Positions 1 through 7,900 of a stretch of 20,840 nucleotides of DNA are shown here, piece by piece. The DNA comes from CAZMVU01 sp964569295 (GTDB lineage Bacteria > Hydrogenedentota > Hydrogenedentia > Hydrogenedentales > JAGMZX01): positions 1 through 20,840 of the forward strand of contig CAZMVU010000078.1 of NCBI GenBank assembly GCA_964569295.1. Reading direction: 5' to 3'. The notes beneath the pieces were generated by a model. That model was not told the origin of the DNA, made no database searches, and saw only the letters and a program-made list of their open reading frames with translations. Positions within the stretch are counted from its first letter, which is position 1. Every line of letters starts with the position of its first letter. The position numbers were made by a program, and so were the translations under genes.

Positions 1-264
1 GTCAAGTGCGGCGTTGTGTTTACGCATCTGCCTACGGATTCAGGCAGGCACGGCCTGGCGGTATGACTTCGCGAGCGCATAGTCTGCCTCATCTTTGCGT
101 GTTGGGTTGTGCGCGCCGCCCACGTTATTTGCTTAAGAGGGGCCTTTCAGGCGCGCAATAGCGCACCATGAATGACTATCGGGATTAGGCAGAAGAACGG
201 TCTATGGCACGTCAAAACGCGATACGTCACCGAATTTCCGAATGGCAGCACTGGGCACCAGAAG
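1..264. other. intergenic window edge, no gene seen
   Basis: I see no convincing coding frame, RNA gene or promoter here. The short open frames crossing it lack a ribosome binding site and recognisable protein character. A 12-base string AAGTGCGGCGTT at 4-15 recurs at 20511-20522, which hints at a dispersed intergenic repeat, but the match is too short to define an element. Confidence 0.5.
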
Positions 265-291
265 AAGCGCCACCGGCGGGCGGTGGCGCTT
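265..291 (-). terminator. terminator hairpin after the exported Ig-like protein gene
   Basis: Perfect 10-bp inverted repeat, AAGCGCCACC at 265-274 and GGTGGCGCTT at 282-291, with a 7-nt loop. It starts 37 bp beyond the stop of the minus-strand gene at 328. On the minus strand it is followed by a short pyrimidine-rich stretch (CTTCT) rather than a clean U tract, so termination is likely but not textbook. Confidence 0.7.
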
Positions 292-327
292 CGATACGTT
301 TTGAGGTGTGTTCTGTAGGAGCCGGCG

Positions 328-1533
328 TTACTTGCGGCGGCGCAGGCTGGCGGCGCCTGCGATGGCGCATACACCGGCCAGGAGGCCAAGGCCGAGGCCG
401 CCCGCGAGTGGCAATTCGCCTTCGGGAACCACGTTGAGGAAGAACGCCGACGACTCGAGCTCGACAATCGCCTTGGTGCCGTCGTCTACCGTGATGACCG
501 CGCGGTAAAACCCTTCGTCATCCAGGGTGATTGCGTCGAAGATGAGCGATGTGCCCGTTTCGCCCGTGAGATCCTGGAATTCGCCACCCACCAGTTTCTG
601 CCACTGGGTGCTCAACGGCGTAATCCCGTCGGCCACGCGCAGGCGCAACTCGACCGCACTCGTTTCTTCCACCATACCCGGGCCCACGATGTTCACGCCT
701 TCGTCGCCCGGATCCACGGGGGGCGCCTCACCCGGCTGGTTCGGGTCGAGCGCGAACGTGACGTATTCGGTGCCGGAAGTGCTCGCGTCGAATTCGCCTT
801 GGTTCGTGAGGCCGTCGCCGTCGGCGTCGTCATTCTTGCCGAAGAAGCCAGGCACGGTCGCGATGGCGGACGGGTCGGGCGGATCGATACCGAGATCGGC
901 GAGCAGAGCGAAAAGCTCGTTGATGGCCGCGCTGGTTTCTGCATCGCCGATGAGGGCATAGCCGGCCAGCGAATAAGCCAGTGAGTCCACCAGGAACGGC
1001 GCCACGCCGGGTACCAGGCTCCAATAGCCTTCCGCGACCAGCGCCTCGACTGTGAGGTCGCGAATCAACTCGAAGTTGCTGTCCCATGCGGCGAGCACGT
1101 CGGCGTGGGTGAGCCCGTTCTGGTCAAAGGACGTGTCGTTCAAGACGGCGCCGATCACCGCCAACTCGTGCGTGCCATCGGGGATGCCATTGCCGGAAAC
1201 CGGAATTTCCGCCTCGGGATCGATCGGCCCGTTGATGTCGGCGAACTCGCATTTCACCAGGTTGGCGAAGTCGGCCACTTCCGGCAGTAAGCCCGTAAGC
1301 GGCCCGAGTGAGCAGAAGACGGTGTCCAACGCGCCGCAAAAGTCGACGTCGCCTACCACCTCGCCAGTGGCCACATCCGCGCCGATGGTGTTTTCATCAC
1401 CGCCGCTGATCGTGGGCAACAGGACAATGGGGTTGTCGAAGGGATCGGGACAGGAGTCGATTTGCCCGATGGCCACACCGGGTACCAGGGCCACGAGGGC
1501 GGCCATTGCCAGAGTTGTTAGCTTGCCATGCAT
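328..1533 (-). CDS. exported Ig-like surface protein with C-terminal sorting tail
   Basis: 401 aa. The N-terminus is a classical signal peptide (basic MHGK, hydrophobic core, likely cleavage near AIG-Q at about residue 23). The middle is unrecognised. Around residues 233-246 lies a DADGDGLTNQGEF-type acidic loop resembling thrombospondin type 3 or EF-hand calcium sites. Residues ~277-369 look like an immunoglobulin-like domain: W in TQWQKL, then the LDDEGFYRAVI motif of the F strand. The last 34 residues start VPEG, run through a Gly/Leu/Ala hydrophobic helix and end LRRRK, the layout of PEP-CTERM-type sorting signals (short motif, one TM, basic tail). The start is supported by GGGAGG about 11 nt upstream. 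The gene has its own promoter and terminator and appears monocistronic. It probably faces the cell surface or outer membrane; its function is unknown. Confidence 0.85.
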   Translation of the reverse strand: MHGKLTTLAMAALVALVPGVAIGQIDSCPDPFDNPIVLLPTISGGDENTIGADVATGEVVGDVDFCGALDTVFCSLGPLTGLLPEVADFANLVKCEFADINGPIDPEAEIPVSGNGIPDGTHELAVIGAVLNDTSFDQNGLTHADVLAAWDSNFELIRDLTVEALVAEGYWSLVPGVAPFLVDSLAYSLAGYALIGDAETSAAINELFALLADLGIDPPDPSAIATVPGFFGKNDDADGDGLTNQGEFDASTSGTEYVTFALDPNQPGEAPPVDPGDEGVNIVGPGMVEETSAVELRLRVADGITPLSTQWQKLVGGEFQDLTGETGTSLIFDAITLDDEGFYRAVITVDDGTKAIVELESSAFFLNVVPEGELPLAGGLGLGLLAGVCAIAGAASLRRRK

Positions 1534-1736
1534 GATTAGTTATTCCTCCCTTGAGTCCTCATACTCAAAAATAAATGAATCGCTTGTTTTCGGACCTATT
1601 GGCCCTTCGCCTCACATTCGTACCAGTAATGCCGTTGCATGCTGCGAACGAGGAAACAACCACTCGAGCTGCCTCACGCCGTCCCGCATTGTGCATTGCC
1701 AAAAGTCACAGGTTCTGTTGCGTTCTACCAATGCAC
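1534..1736 (-). promoter_or_regulatory. long 5' leader of the exported protein gene with 5'-terminal stem-loop
   Basis: Counting 7 nt from the -10 box puts the transcript start at about 1736, leaving ~200 nt before the ATG at 1533. The leader opens with a perfect 8-bp stem: GTGCATTG (plus-strand 1729-1736 read on minus) pairs with CAATGCAC (1691-1698). A smaller ACAG/CTGT pairing lies inside the ~30-nt loop. The distal end carries the ribosome binding site GGGAGG. I do not recognise a known riboswitch; a 5' stabilising stem-loop or regulatory leader are both possible. Confidence 0.5.
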
Positions 1737-1742
1737 TCTCAC

Positions 1743-1771
1743 ATCATAAAGGAGTGCGGCCCCCTTGTCAA
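1743..1771 (-). promoter_or_regulatory. sigma70-type promoter for the exported Ig-like protein
   Basis: On the minus strand: -35 TTGACA (1771-1766, perfect consensus), a 17-bp spacer, -10 TATGAT (1748-1743, 5 of 6). It points at the gene starting at 1533 and is among the best-matching promoters in the window. Confidence 0.8.
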
Positions 1772-2063
1772 GCCTTTTTTTACGCACTTGATATTGTTGT
1801 CGATGGCGTATCGTGCGCTTGGAGTCCGCAGTAGATGGGTGTCCCCGGCGGCTATGCACGCCGCAGGAAATCCCAGTCCTGCCCGGTGCCACGAGGGCGG
1901 GGCGATCCGGACGTCACAAACGTTGTCCCCATAGAAGTGCAGCCACAACAGAAAGCTATCTCTTCTTGGCCGGCGGTGTTGGTCTTTATGGGACTGAAAG
2001 CGCAAAACGGCCTTTCCTTCCGCGCCCCTGGAATTTCCAGCGAAGGGGCGTGGGCGGCGCGCG
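1772..2063. other. spacer between divergent promoters, no gene seen
   Basis: About 290 bp between the leftward promoter at 1743-1771 and the rightward one at 2064-2092. A minus-strand open frame of 120 codons crosses it (1739-2101), but it has no ribosome binding site, runs through both promoter boxes and resembles no family I know. A small CGGCG/CGCCG hairpin lies near 1848-1865. I see no operator-like repeats. Confidence 0.5.
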
Positions 2064-2092
2064 TTGACTTGCCCGAGTCGCGTAATTATAAT
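2064..2092 (+). promoter_or_regulatory. near-consensus sigma70 promoter upstream of rny
   Basis: -35 TTGACT (2064-2069, 5 of 6), exactly 17-bp spacer, -10 TATAAT (2087-2092, perfect). Predicted start about 2099, some 305 nt before the rny ATG. Such strength and such a long untranslated stretch suggest that the primary product is a non-coding RNA or a structured leader. Confidence 0.85.
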
Positions 2093-2098
2093 ACGCCT

Positions 2099-2292
2099 CA
2101 CTTTTGACAGAGTCTACCTGGCAACAGGTTGTGCAATGGCAAGAAGCCAGCATAGAACACGCTGCACGTGCCGTCTTTGGGACGGGCGATTGCATAGATC
2201 CGGTTTTCGCGTCGCTTTATGGGCGAAAACCCATGGTTTCCCGCCCAACGTGCGGGAGTGCCAGCAGTGCATACGCGTTTCACACTGTTTTC
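2099..2292 (+). ncRNA. candidate structured RNA, possibly 6S RNA, ahead of rny
   Basis: About 190 nt directly downstream of the strong promoter folds on paper into one closed rod. The closing stem pairs GACAG-A-GT (2106-2113) with AC-A-CTGTT (2282-2289). A side hairpin ACCTG-GCAA-CAGGT (2116-2129) has a GNRA loop. Further up, TGCA/TGGC (2132-2140) pairs with GCCA/TGCA (2260-2271), followed by an asymmetric bubble. Then come CTGCACG (2162-2168) with CGTGCGG (2249-2255), GGGCG (2184-2188) with CGCCC (2242-2246), and a terminal 9-bp stem GGTTTTCGC/GCGAAAACC (2202-2210, 2223-2231). Length, closing stem, internal bubble and terminal stem resemble 6S RNA. From memory, 6S genes lie upstream of rny in some deltaproteobacteria. 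I cannot see diagnostic conserved 6S bases, so the identity is inferred. It could instead be a long rny leader. Confidence 0.45.
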
Positions 2293-2403
2293 TTGCGGGG
2301 TATGCGGGGCCTACCCTGTTCGTCCAATGCCAGCCCGGTGTGCCAGGCCAAAACATCATTCTCATTTCGTCTCGAATGAATCGGGACGCGGAGGTCGGCC
2401 ACC

Positions 2404-3966
2404 ATGGATATCGTGCTCTGCCTTGCAGGGTTTGTGGTGGGCGTGCTCCTTGGCGCCGTGGTTACGATCGTCGGGGCCCGTTTGCGTGGCAGCAGCCTTG
2501 TAAGCAAGGCCAAGCGCGATGCGGACCAAGTACTCACGGATGCCGAGAGAGACGCCGCTTCAATCCGCAAAGATGCGAAGACGGAGGTGAAGGAACTCGA
2601 AATCGAATTGCGCGCGCAACTGGAGAAAGAAGGGCGGGAGCAGCGCAAGGAACTGGCGGGGGTGGAGAAACGGCTGGCGGCGAAGGAAGAATCGCTGGAC
2701 AAACGGGCCGAGGGTCTGGACAGCAAGGCAAGTGACCTGAACGCGCAGGAGCGTGATCTCGTGCACCGCGAGAAGGCGGTGGAGATCGAGAAGGACAAGG
2801 TCGCGGAGGTTATCGCGCAGCAGACGGAGCGGCTCGAGGCCATCGCCGGCATGACGGCGGATCAGGCGCGCAAGGAGCTTTTCCATAACCTCGAGACCGA
2901 GGTGAAGCGCGATGGCGCGCTGCAGCTCAAGAAGATCGAGGAGGAGTTGAAGGAGAACGCGGAGAAGAAGGCGCGCTGGGTCATCGGCGAGGCTATTCAG
3001 CGGTGCGCGGCGGACCATGTGGCCGAGAGCACCGTGTCGGTCGTGAACCTGCCCAACGACGAGATGAAGGGGCGCATCATCGGCCGTGAGGGGCGCAACA
3101 TCCGCGCCCTCGAGAGCGCCACGGGCATTAATGTCATCATCGACGACACGCCCGAGGCGGTGATCCTTTCCGGCTTCGACCCGATCCGCCGCGAGGTGGC
3201 CCGGGTCACCCTCGAGCGGCTTGTGCAGGATGGACGCATCCACCCGGCGCGCATCGAGGAGATGGTCGAGAAGGTGAACGATGAGATTAGCCAGACCATC
3301 AAGGAGCGCGGCGAACAGGCGGCCCTCGAGGCGGATGTGCATGGCCTGCATCATGAGATCATCAAACTCATCGGGCGCCTGAGCTTCCGCACTTCCTACG
3401 GCCAGAATGTCCTGCGCCACAGCCTCGAGGTGTGCAACCTGTGTGCGGTTATGGCTGCGGAACTCGGGGTGAATGTGCAAGAGGCCAAACGCGCCGGTCT
3501 GATTCATGACATGGGCAAGGCCCTCACCCACGAGAAAGAGGGGTCCCACGCGGTATTGGGGCATGACCTCGCCAAGCGTTACGGCGAGAGTGAGACGGTC
3601 TCGAATGCCGTGGGCGCGCACCATGCGGAAATGCCCATGAATACGCTGCTGGCCATGCTGGTGCAGGCGGCCGACGCCATGAGCGCGGCACGGCCCGGCG
3701 CCCGCAGCGAGAACATGCAGCATTACATCAAGCGCCTCGAGCAGCTCGAGGACATCGCGGAAACCTTCCCCGGTGTCGAGAAGTCCTATGCCCTTCAGGC
3801 CGGGCGCGAAGTGCGTATCGTGGTGGAGCCGAACCGCATCTCCGACGCGGAGGCCTCCGTGCTGGCGCGCGATGTGGCCCACAAGGTCGAGGCCGAGATG
3901 ACCTATCCGGGCGAAATCAAAGTTACGGTGGTGCGCGAAACCCGTGCCGTGGAGGTGGCCAAGTAG
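2404..3966 (+). CDS. rny: ribonuclease Y
   Basis: 520 aa, the usual RNase Y length. It is a membrane-anchored endoribonuclease that starts mRNA decay. Order of parts: N-terminal TM helix (residues ~3-24), long charged coiled coil (~35-200), a KH RNA-binding domain with the GxxG loop G227-R-E-G230 in GRIIGREGRN, then the HD metal-dependent phosphohydrolase domain with H368-D369 in LIHDMGK and a preceding histidine in the conserved RHSLEV. The C-terminal region GREVRIVVEPNRISD is typical of the family. The ATG has GGAGG about 8 nt upstream. ymdB follows after 86 bp; the rny-ymdB order is common in bacteria. Transcription probably comes from the 2064-2092 promoter through the structured RNA region. 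The long open frame on the opposite strand is a codon-bias shadow. Confidence 0.97.
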   Translation: MDIVLCLAGFVVGVLLGAVVTIVGARLRGSSLVSKAKRDADQVLTDAERDAASIRKDAKTEVKELEIELRAQLEKEGREQRKELAGVEKRLAAKEESLDKRAEGLDSKASDLNAQERDLVHREKAVEIEKDKVAEVIAQQTERLEAIAGMTADQARKELFHNLETEVKRDGALQLKKIEEELKENAEKKARWVIGEAIQRCAADHVAESTVSVVNLPNDEMKGRIIGREGRNIRALESATGINVIIDDTPEAVILSGFDPIRREVARVTLERLVQDGRIHPARIEEMVEKVNDEISQTIKERGEQAALEADVHGLHHEIIKLIGRLSFRTSYGQNVLRHSLEVCNLCAVMAAELGVNVQEAKRAGLIHDMGKALTHEKEGSHAVLGHDLAKRYGESETVSNAVGAHHAEMPMNTLLAMLVQAADAMSAARPGARSENMQHYIKRLEQLEDIAETFPGVEKSYALQAGREVRIVVEPNRISDAEASVLARDVAHKVEAEMTYPGEIKVTVVRETRAVEVAK

Positions 3967-4052
3967 CAAACGGCGCCGCGGGCTGTCCGGACTTGGGCCG
4001 GTTCGCGCGTCCGTCGTGTATACTTGCGCCGCAACAAGGCGGGTGTGCGTGC

Positions 4053-4835
4053 ATGAGAATCCTGTTCATAGGTGACATCGTCGGGCGTCCGGGCCGGCAG
4101 GCCGTGGGCCATTGGCTGCCCGAATTGCGTGAAGCGTACGCCCTGGATATTGTCGTGGCGAATGCGGAGAACATCGCCGGCGGCACCGGCGCAACGCCGG
4201 AAACGCTCGAGGATCTGCGCCAGCGCGGGGTCGAGGCCTTCACCATGGGCAACCACACCTGGCGCAAGCGGGTGCTTATTTCCGCCATCGAGCAGATGCA
4301 CGACATTGTGCGGCCGGCCAACTTCCCCGAAGGCGTGCCAGGCAAAGGCGCCACGGTGATCACCCTGCGCGATGGCCGCCGCCTGGGGCTGCTCAACCTG
4401 ATAGGACGTGTTTTTATGGACGGCAACGACTGTCCTTTTGGGCGCGCGGACAAAGAGTTGACCGCCCTGCGTGCGCAGACGCCGGTGGTATTGGTGGACA
4501 TGCATGCCGAGGCCACCTCGGAAAAGGTGGCCATGGCCTGGAACCTCGATGGCCGGTGCACGGCGGTCATTGGCACGCACACCCATGTGCCCACGGCGGA
4601 TGAACGTATCCTTCCCGGCGGCACGGCGATGATCACGGATGTGGGAATGACCGGCCCGCGCGACAGCATTATCGGAGTCGAGCGGGAGGCGGTGATAACG
4701 AAGTTCAAGACGGGGATGCCCCGCACCTACAATGTAGCCAAGGGGCCCGTCTGGTTAAACGGGGTGTTCATCGAGGCGGACGACACCAGCGGGCGCGCCA
4801 CGCGCATCGAGCGCGTCACGCGTGCAGACGTGTAG
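4053..4835 (+). CDS. ymdB: YmdB-family metallophosphoesterase (cyclic nucleotide phosphodiesterase)
   Basis: 260 aa, the family's normal length (TIGR00282 type). YmdB-like enzymes are di-iron/dimetal phosphodiesterases that hydrolyse 2',3'-cyclic nucleotides and are tied to RNA turnover and community behaviour. The metal ligands are visible in order: D8 in GDIVG, E39 and N40 in NAEN, N67-H68 in MGNHTW, H151 in DMHAE, H176 and H178 in GTHTHVPT. I chose the ATG at 4053 because MRILFIGDIVG is the family N-terminus; an in-frame start 60 bp upstream would add a Cys/Pro-rich 20 residues not seen in the family. The ribosome binding site is weak (AAGGCGGG). A TATACT box at 4019-4024 might be a local promoter, but otherwise the gene rides with rny. 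Confidence 0.95.
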   Translation: MRILFIGDIVGRPGRQAVGHWLPELREAYALDIVVANAENIAGGTGATPETLEDLRQRGVEAFTMGNHTWRKRVLISAIEQMHDIVRPANFPEGVPGKGATVITLRDGRRLGLLNLIGRVFMDGNDCPFGRADKELTALRAQTPVVLVDMHAEATSEKVAMAWNLDGRCTAVIGTHTHVPTADERILPGGTAMITDVGMTGPRDSIIGVEREAVITKFKTGMPRTYNVAKGPVWLNGVFIEADDTSGRATRIERVTRADV

Positions 4836-4913
4836 TGGGCACCGGCACAGGCCGCCATCCCCGCGAAGAAATGTCCTAAACCGGAACACTAGTCTGGCAA
4901 CGCGCGCTGCGCT

Positions 4914-4919
4914 TATGAT
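4914..4919 (+). promoter_or_regulatory. possible -10 box immediately before smc
   Basis: TATGAT lies only 9 nt before the smc ATG. If it is used, the transcript would begin within a few bases of the start codon, giving a leaderless or near-leaderless mRNA. No good -35 is seen 17 bp upstream. No Shine-Dalgarno-like sequence lies in the intervening AGACGGACC. Confidence 0.3.
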
Positions 4920-4928
4920 AGACGGACC

Positions 4929-7900
4929 ATGTACTTCAAGAACATTGAAATGACAGGCTTCAAGTCGTTCGCCGACCGTACGGTGGTTACCCTCGAGCCG
5001 GGCAGTACGGCCATTGTCGGCCCCAACGGGTCGGGCAAGTCGAACATTCTGGATGCTGTGCGCTGGGTCCTCGGCGAGCAGAGCGCCAAGGCCTTGCGTG
5101 GCGGCCATATGCAGGACGTCATCTTCAATGGCAGCGAAAACCGCGCGCCCACCGGCATGTCCGAAGTGACGGTTACCTTCGACAACGCGGACTCGCGGTT
5201 GCCCGTCGATTTCGCCGAGGTGCAGATTTCCCGCCGGCTCTACCGATCGGGCGAGAGCGAGTACCTGTTGAACAAAGCCCCGTGCCGCCTGCGCGATGTC
5301 CAGGAGTTGTTCATGGATACGGGCATCGGCACGAGTGCCTACTCGCTCATCGGCCAGGGCAAAATCGACATGGTCCTCAGCTCGAAGCCTGAAGACCGCC
5401 GCTACCTCTTCGAAGAGGCCGCGGGCATCATCAAGTACAAGACACGCAAGCGCGTGGCCATGCGCAAGCTCGACAATGCCGAGCAGAACCTGGTGCGCCT
5501 CGCCGATATCGTGCAGGAGGTCGAGCGGCAGATGCGCTCGCTCAAGCGCCAGGTCAATGCCGCCATGCGCCACCGGGAACTGACCGCCGAGCTGCGTGAT
5601 CTCGAAATCCGCAACGCCTGGTTGAAGCACCGGGAACTCACCGCGGTTATCGAGACCCTCAAGCAGGCGTATGAAGAGGCGCAGAAAGCCTACGAGAAAA
5701 CCTCGACCGAGACCAGCGAGCTCGAGGCGAACGATGAAAAGCTCAACCTCGAGCGCATTGAACTCGAGCGTGTGCTCATGGCACGGCGCGACGGTGTGCA
5801 TCAGATCGACTCGGAGATGGAGAAGATCGAGGGGGAGATCGCGCTCATTCGCCAGGAGATCACGTTCGGCCGCCAGCGCCAGGAGGAGGCCGAAGAGGAA
5901 CGCAAGGAATTACGGGCGCGCGCGGCAAACCTCGTGAAGGAACAGGGCGATATCGACTCGCGCGCCACGGGCATCCGCGGCGAAATCGACTCGGTGCAAC
6001 ACGAGATCGACGAGAAACAGGCCGAGCATGACCGCCTGCACGAAGCGGTGCAATCGGCCGACGCCACCCTCGAGGCATTGCGCGCCCGCGCCGCCGAATT
6101 CGTTAACAGCCGCCACCGCACCCAGACCGAGGCGGAGAATCTCGGCGAAAGCATCGCGAAAACGGATCAGCAACTCGAAGCCCTGTACGCGCGCCAAAAC
6201 GACCATGGCCAGCGCAACGAGCAGGTCGTCGCCGATCTTCAGGCTGCGCAGAAGGACGAGAGCGAACAGCAGGCCGCGCTCACGAACACGGTCGAAGCGC
6301 GCAAGCAGGAGCAGGAGGCGCACGCCGAGGCCTCGCGCACGCTTGCCGAGCGCAACGACGAACTGCAGAATCTGCGCGAACAGAAAAGCAGTACCGAAGC
6401 ACGCCTCACCTCGTTGCGCGAACTGCGCGACAGCTACGAGGGATTCGCCGCCGGCGTGCGCGCGATCATGATGGCTAAGCAGCACGAGCGCCCCGAGGCC
6501 GAGGGCGTCATCGGTCCCATCGGCGATCTGGTCTCGACAGACCAGGAATTCGGTCCCGCCATCGAGGCTGCCCTTGGCGGCAATATCAATAATATCGTGG
6601 TCGATCAGGCCGACGCTGCGAAGGATGCCATCGCCTTTCTCAAGAAGACCAGGGCGGGGCGGGTGACCTTCTTGCCGCTGGACACCATCCGGGTGAACCG
6701 CAAAGATGACACCGGTGCGTTGGGCGGTATGCCCGGCATCATCGGGCCGGCCATCGACCATGTACAGTACGACCCGCACATCACCGAGGCTGTCAAGTAC
6801 TTGCTGTGGAACACGGTGATCGTGCGCACCATCGACGACGCCATCCGCATTGCGCGATCGGAGCGGCGCTTCCCGCGGCTGGTCACACTCGATGGCGAGG
6901 TGGTGACGTCTGCCGGTGCGGTCACCGGCGGCGCCACCAAACACCAGAGCCGGGGCATCCTCGGCCGCAGCGCGGAAATCGAAGAGCTCGAGGCCCGGGT
7001 CGAGCAGACGGACAAGCGCATGCGCGTCCTCGGCGACGAGATTATGAAGCTCGGCGAGACGATACGGGCACATGCCGCGCAGGTGCGCACGCTCCAGGAG
7101 ACCGAGGAACAGCACCGTGCGGCGTTGAATGAGCTCGGGGTGCGCATCGCGCGGCTTTCGACCGAACTCGACAGTCTGCAGCAGAGCGCGAAACAGCTCA
7201 CGGAGCAGCGCGCGGCCCTGCTCGAGGAACGCGCGGCCATGGAGAAGCGGCGCAAGGAAGCCCTCGCGCGCGTGGACTCGATGGAGAATGACGACGAGGC
7301 CATTCAGCAGGAGAGGAGCGCCGCGCAGGAAAAGGTCTCGCAGTTGCGCGAGGCCCTGAGCAAGTGCGCCGATGCCCTCGGCGATGCGCGCGTGCGCCTG
7401 GCAGGGCTCACGCAGAACCTCGAGGAAACCGAGCGTAACCGCCTGCGTGAGCAGCGGGAGCACGAGGAAGCGCTGAAAGAGGCAGGGCGAAGGGTAACCC
7501 TCATCGAGGAAATCAAGGTGCGCGAGAAGGAACTCGAGGACAGCATCGCCCAGCATACCGAGCGCGCCAAAGCCCTCTCGGAAACCAAGGAAGAAGCCGC
7601 AGGCAAGGTTGTCGAGGCGCAGAACAAGCAGACCGCCATCATCGAAGAGGCCGAGGCCGTCGGAAAGAAGCTGAAAACCCTGCGCGAACAGAACGCGCAG
7701 GCCATGAAAGAAGTGCACCGGCTCGATAAAGAACTCACGCACAACGAGGACCAACTCGCCTTCCATCAGGAGCGCATCCTCGAGGAGTATCAGGTCGCCG
7801 TGTCCCAATTGACCGAAGAGGAAGTGGGAGAGGACGAACACGACGAAGCGAGCCGTGAGAAACGGATCGAGGAATGCCGCAAGGGCCTGCAACGGCTGGG

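Noticed and set aside
1739..2101. Minus-strand 120-codon frame in the divergent intergenic region
   Set aside because: It covers both promoter boxes, lacks a ribosome binding site and shows no protein-family signature.
2104..2379. Plus-strand 91-codon frame between the promoter and rny
   Set aside because: No ATG with a Shine-Dalgarno sequence, unusual Cys/Ser-rich composition, and it overlaps the better-supported RNA fold.
2099..2403. RNase P RNA, tmRNA or SRP RNA as identity of the pre-rny RNA
   Set aside because: None of the hallmark strings is present (RNase P GAGGAAAGUCC-type core, tmRNA tag frame and tRNA-like ends, SRP GGAAGCAGCC-type loop), and the length does not suit them.
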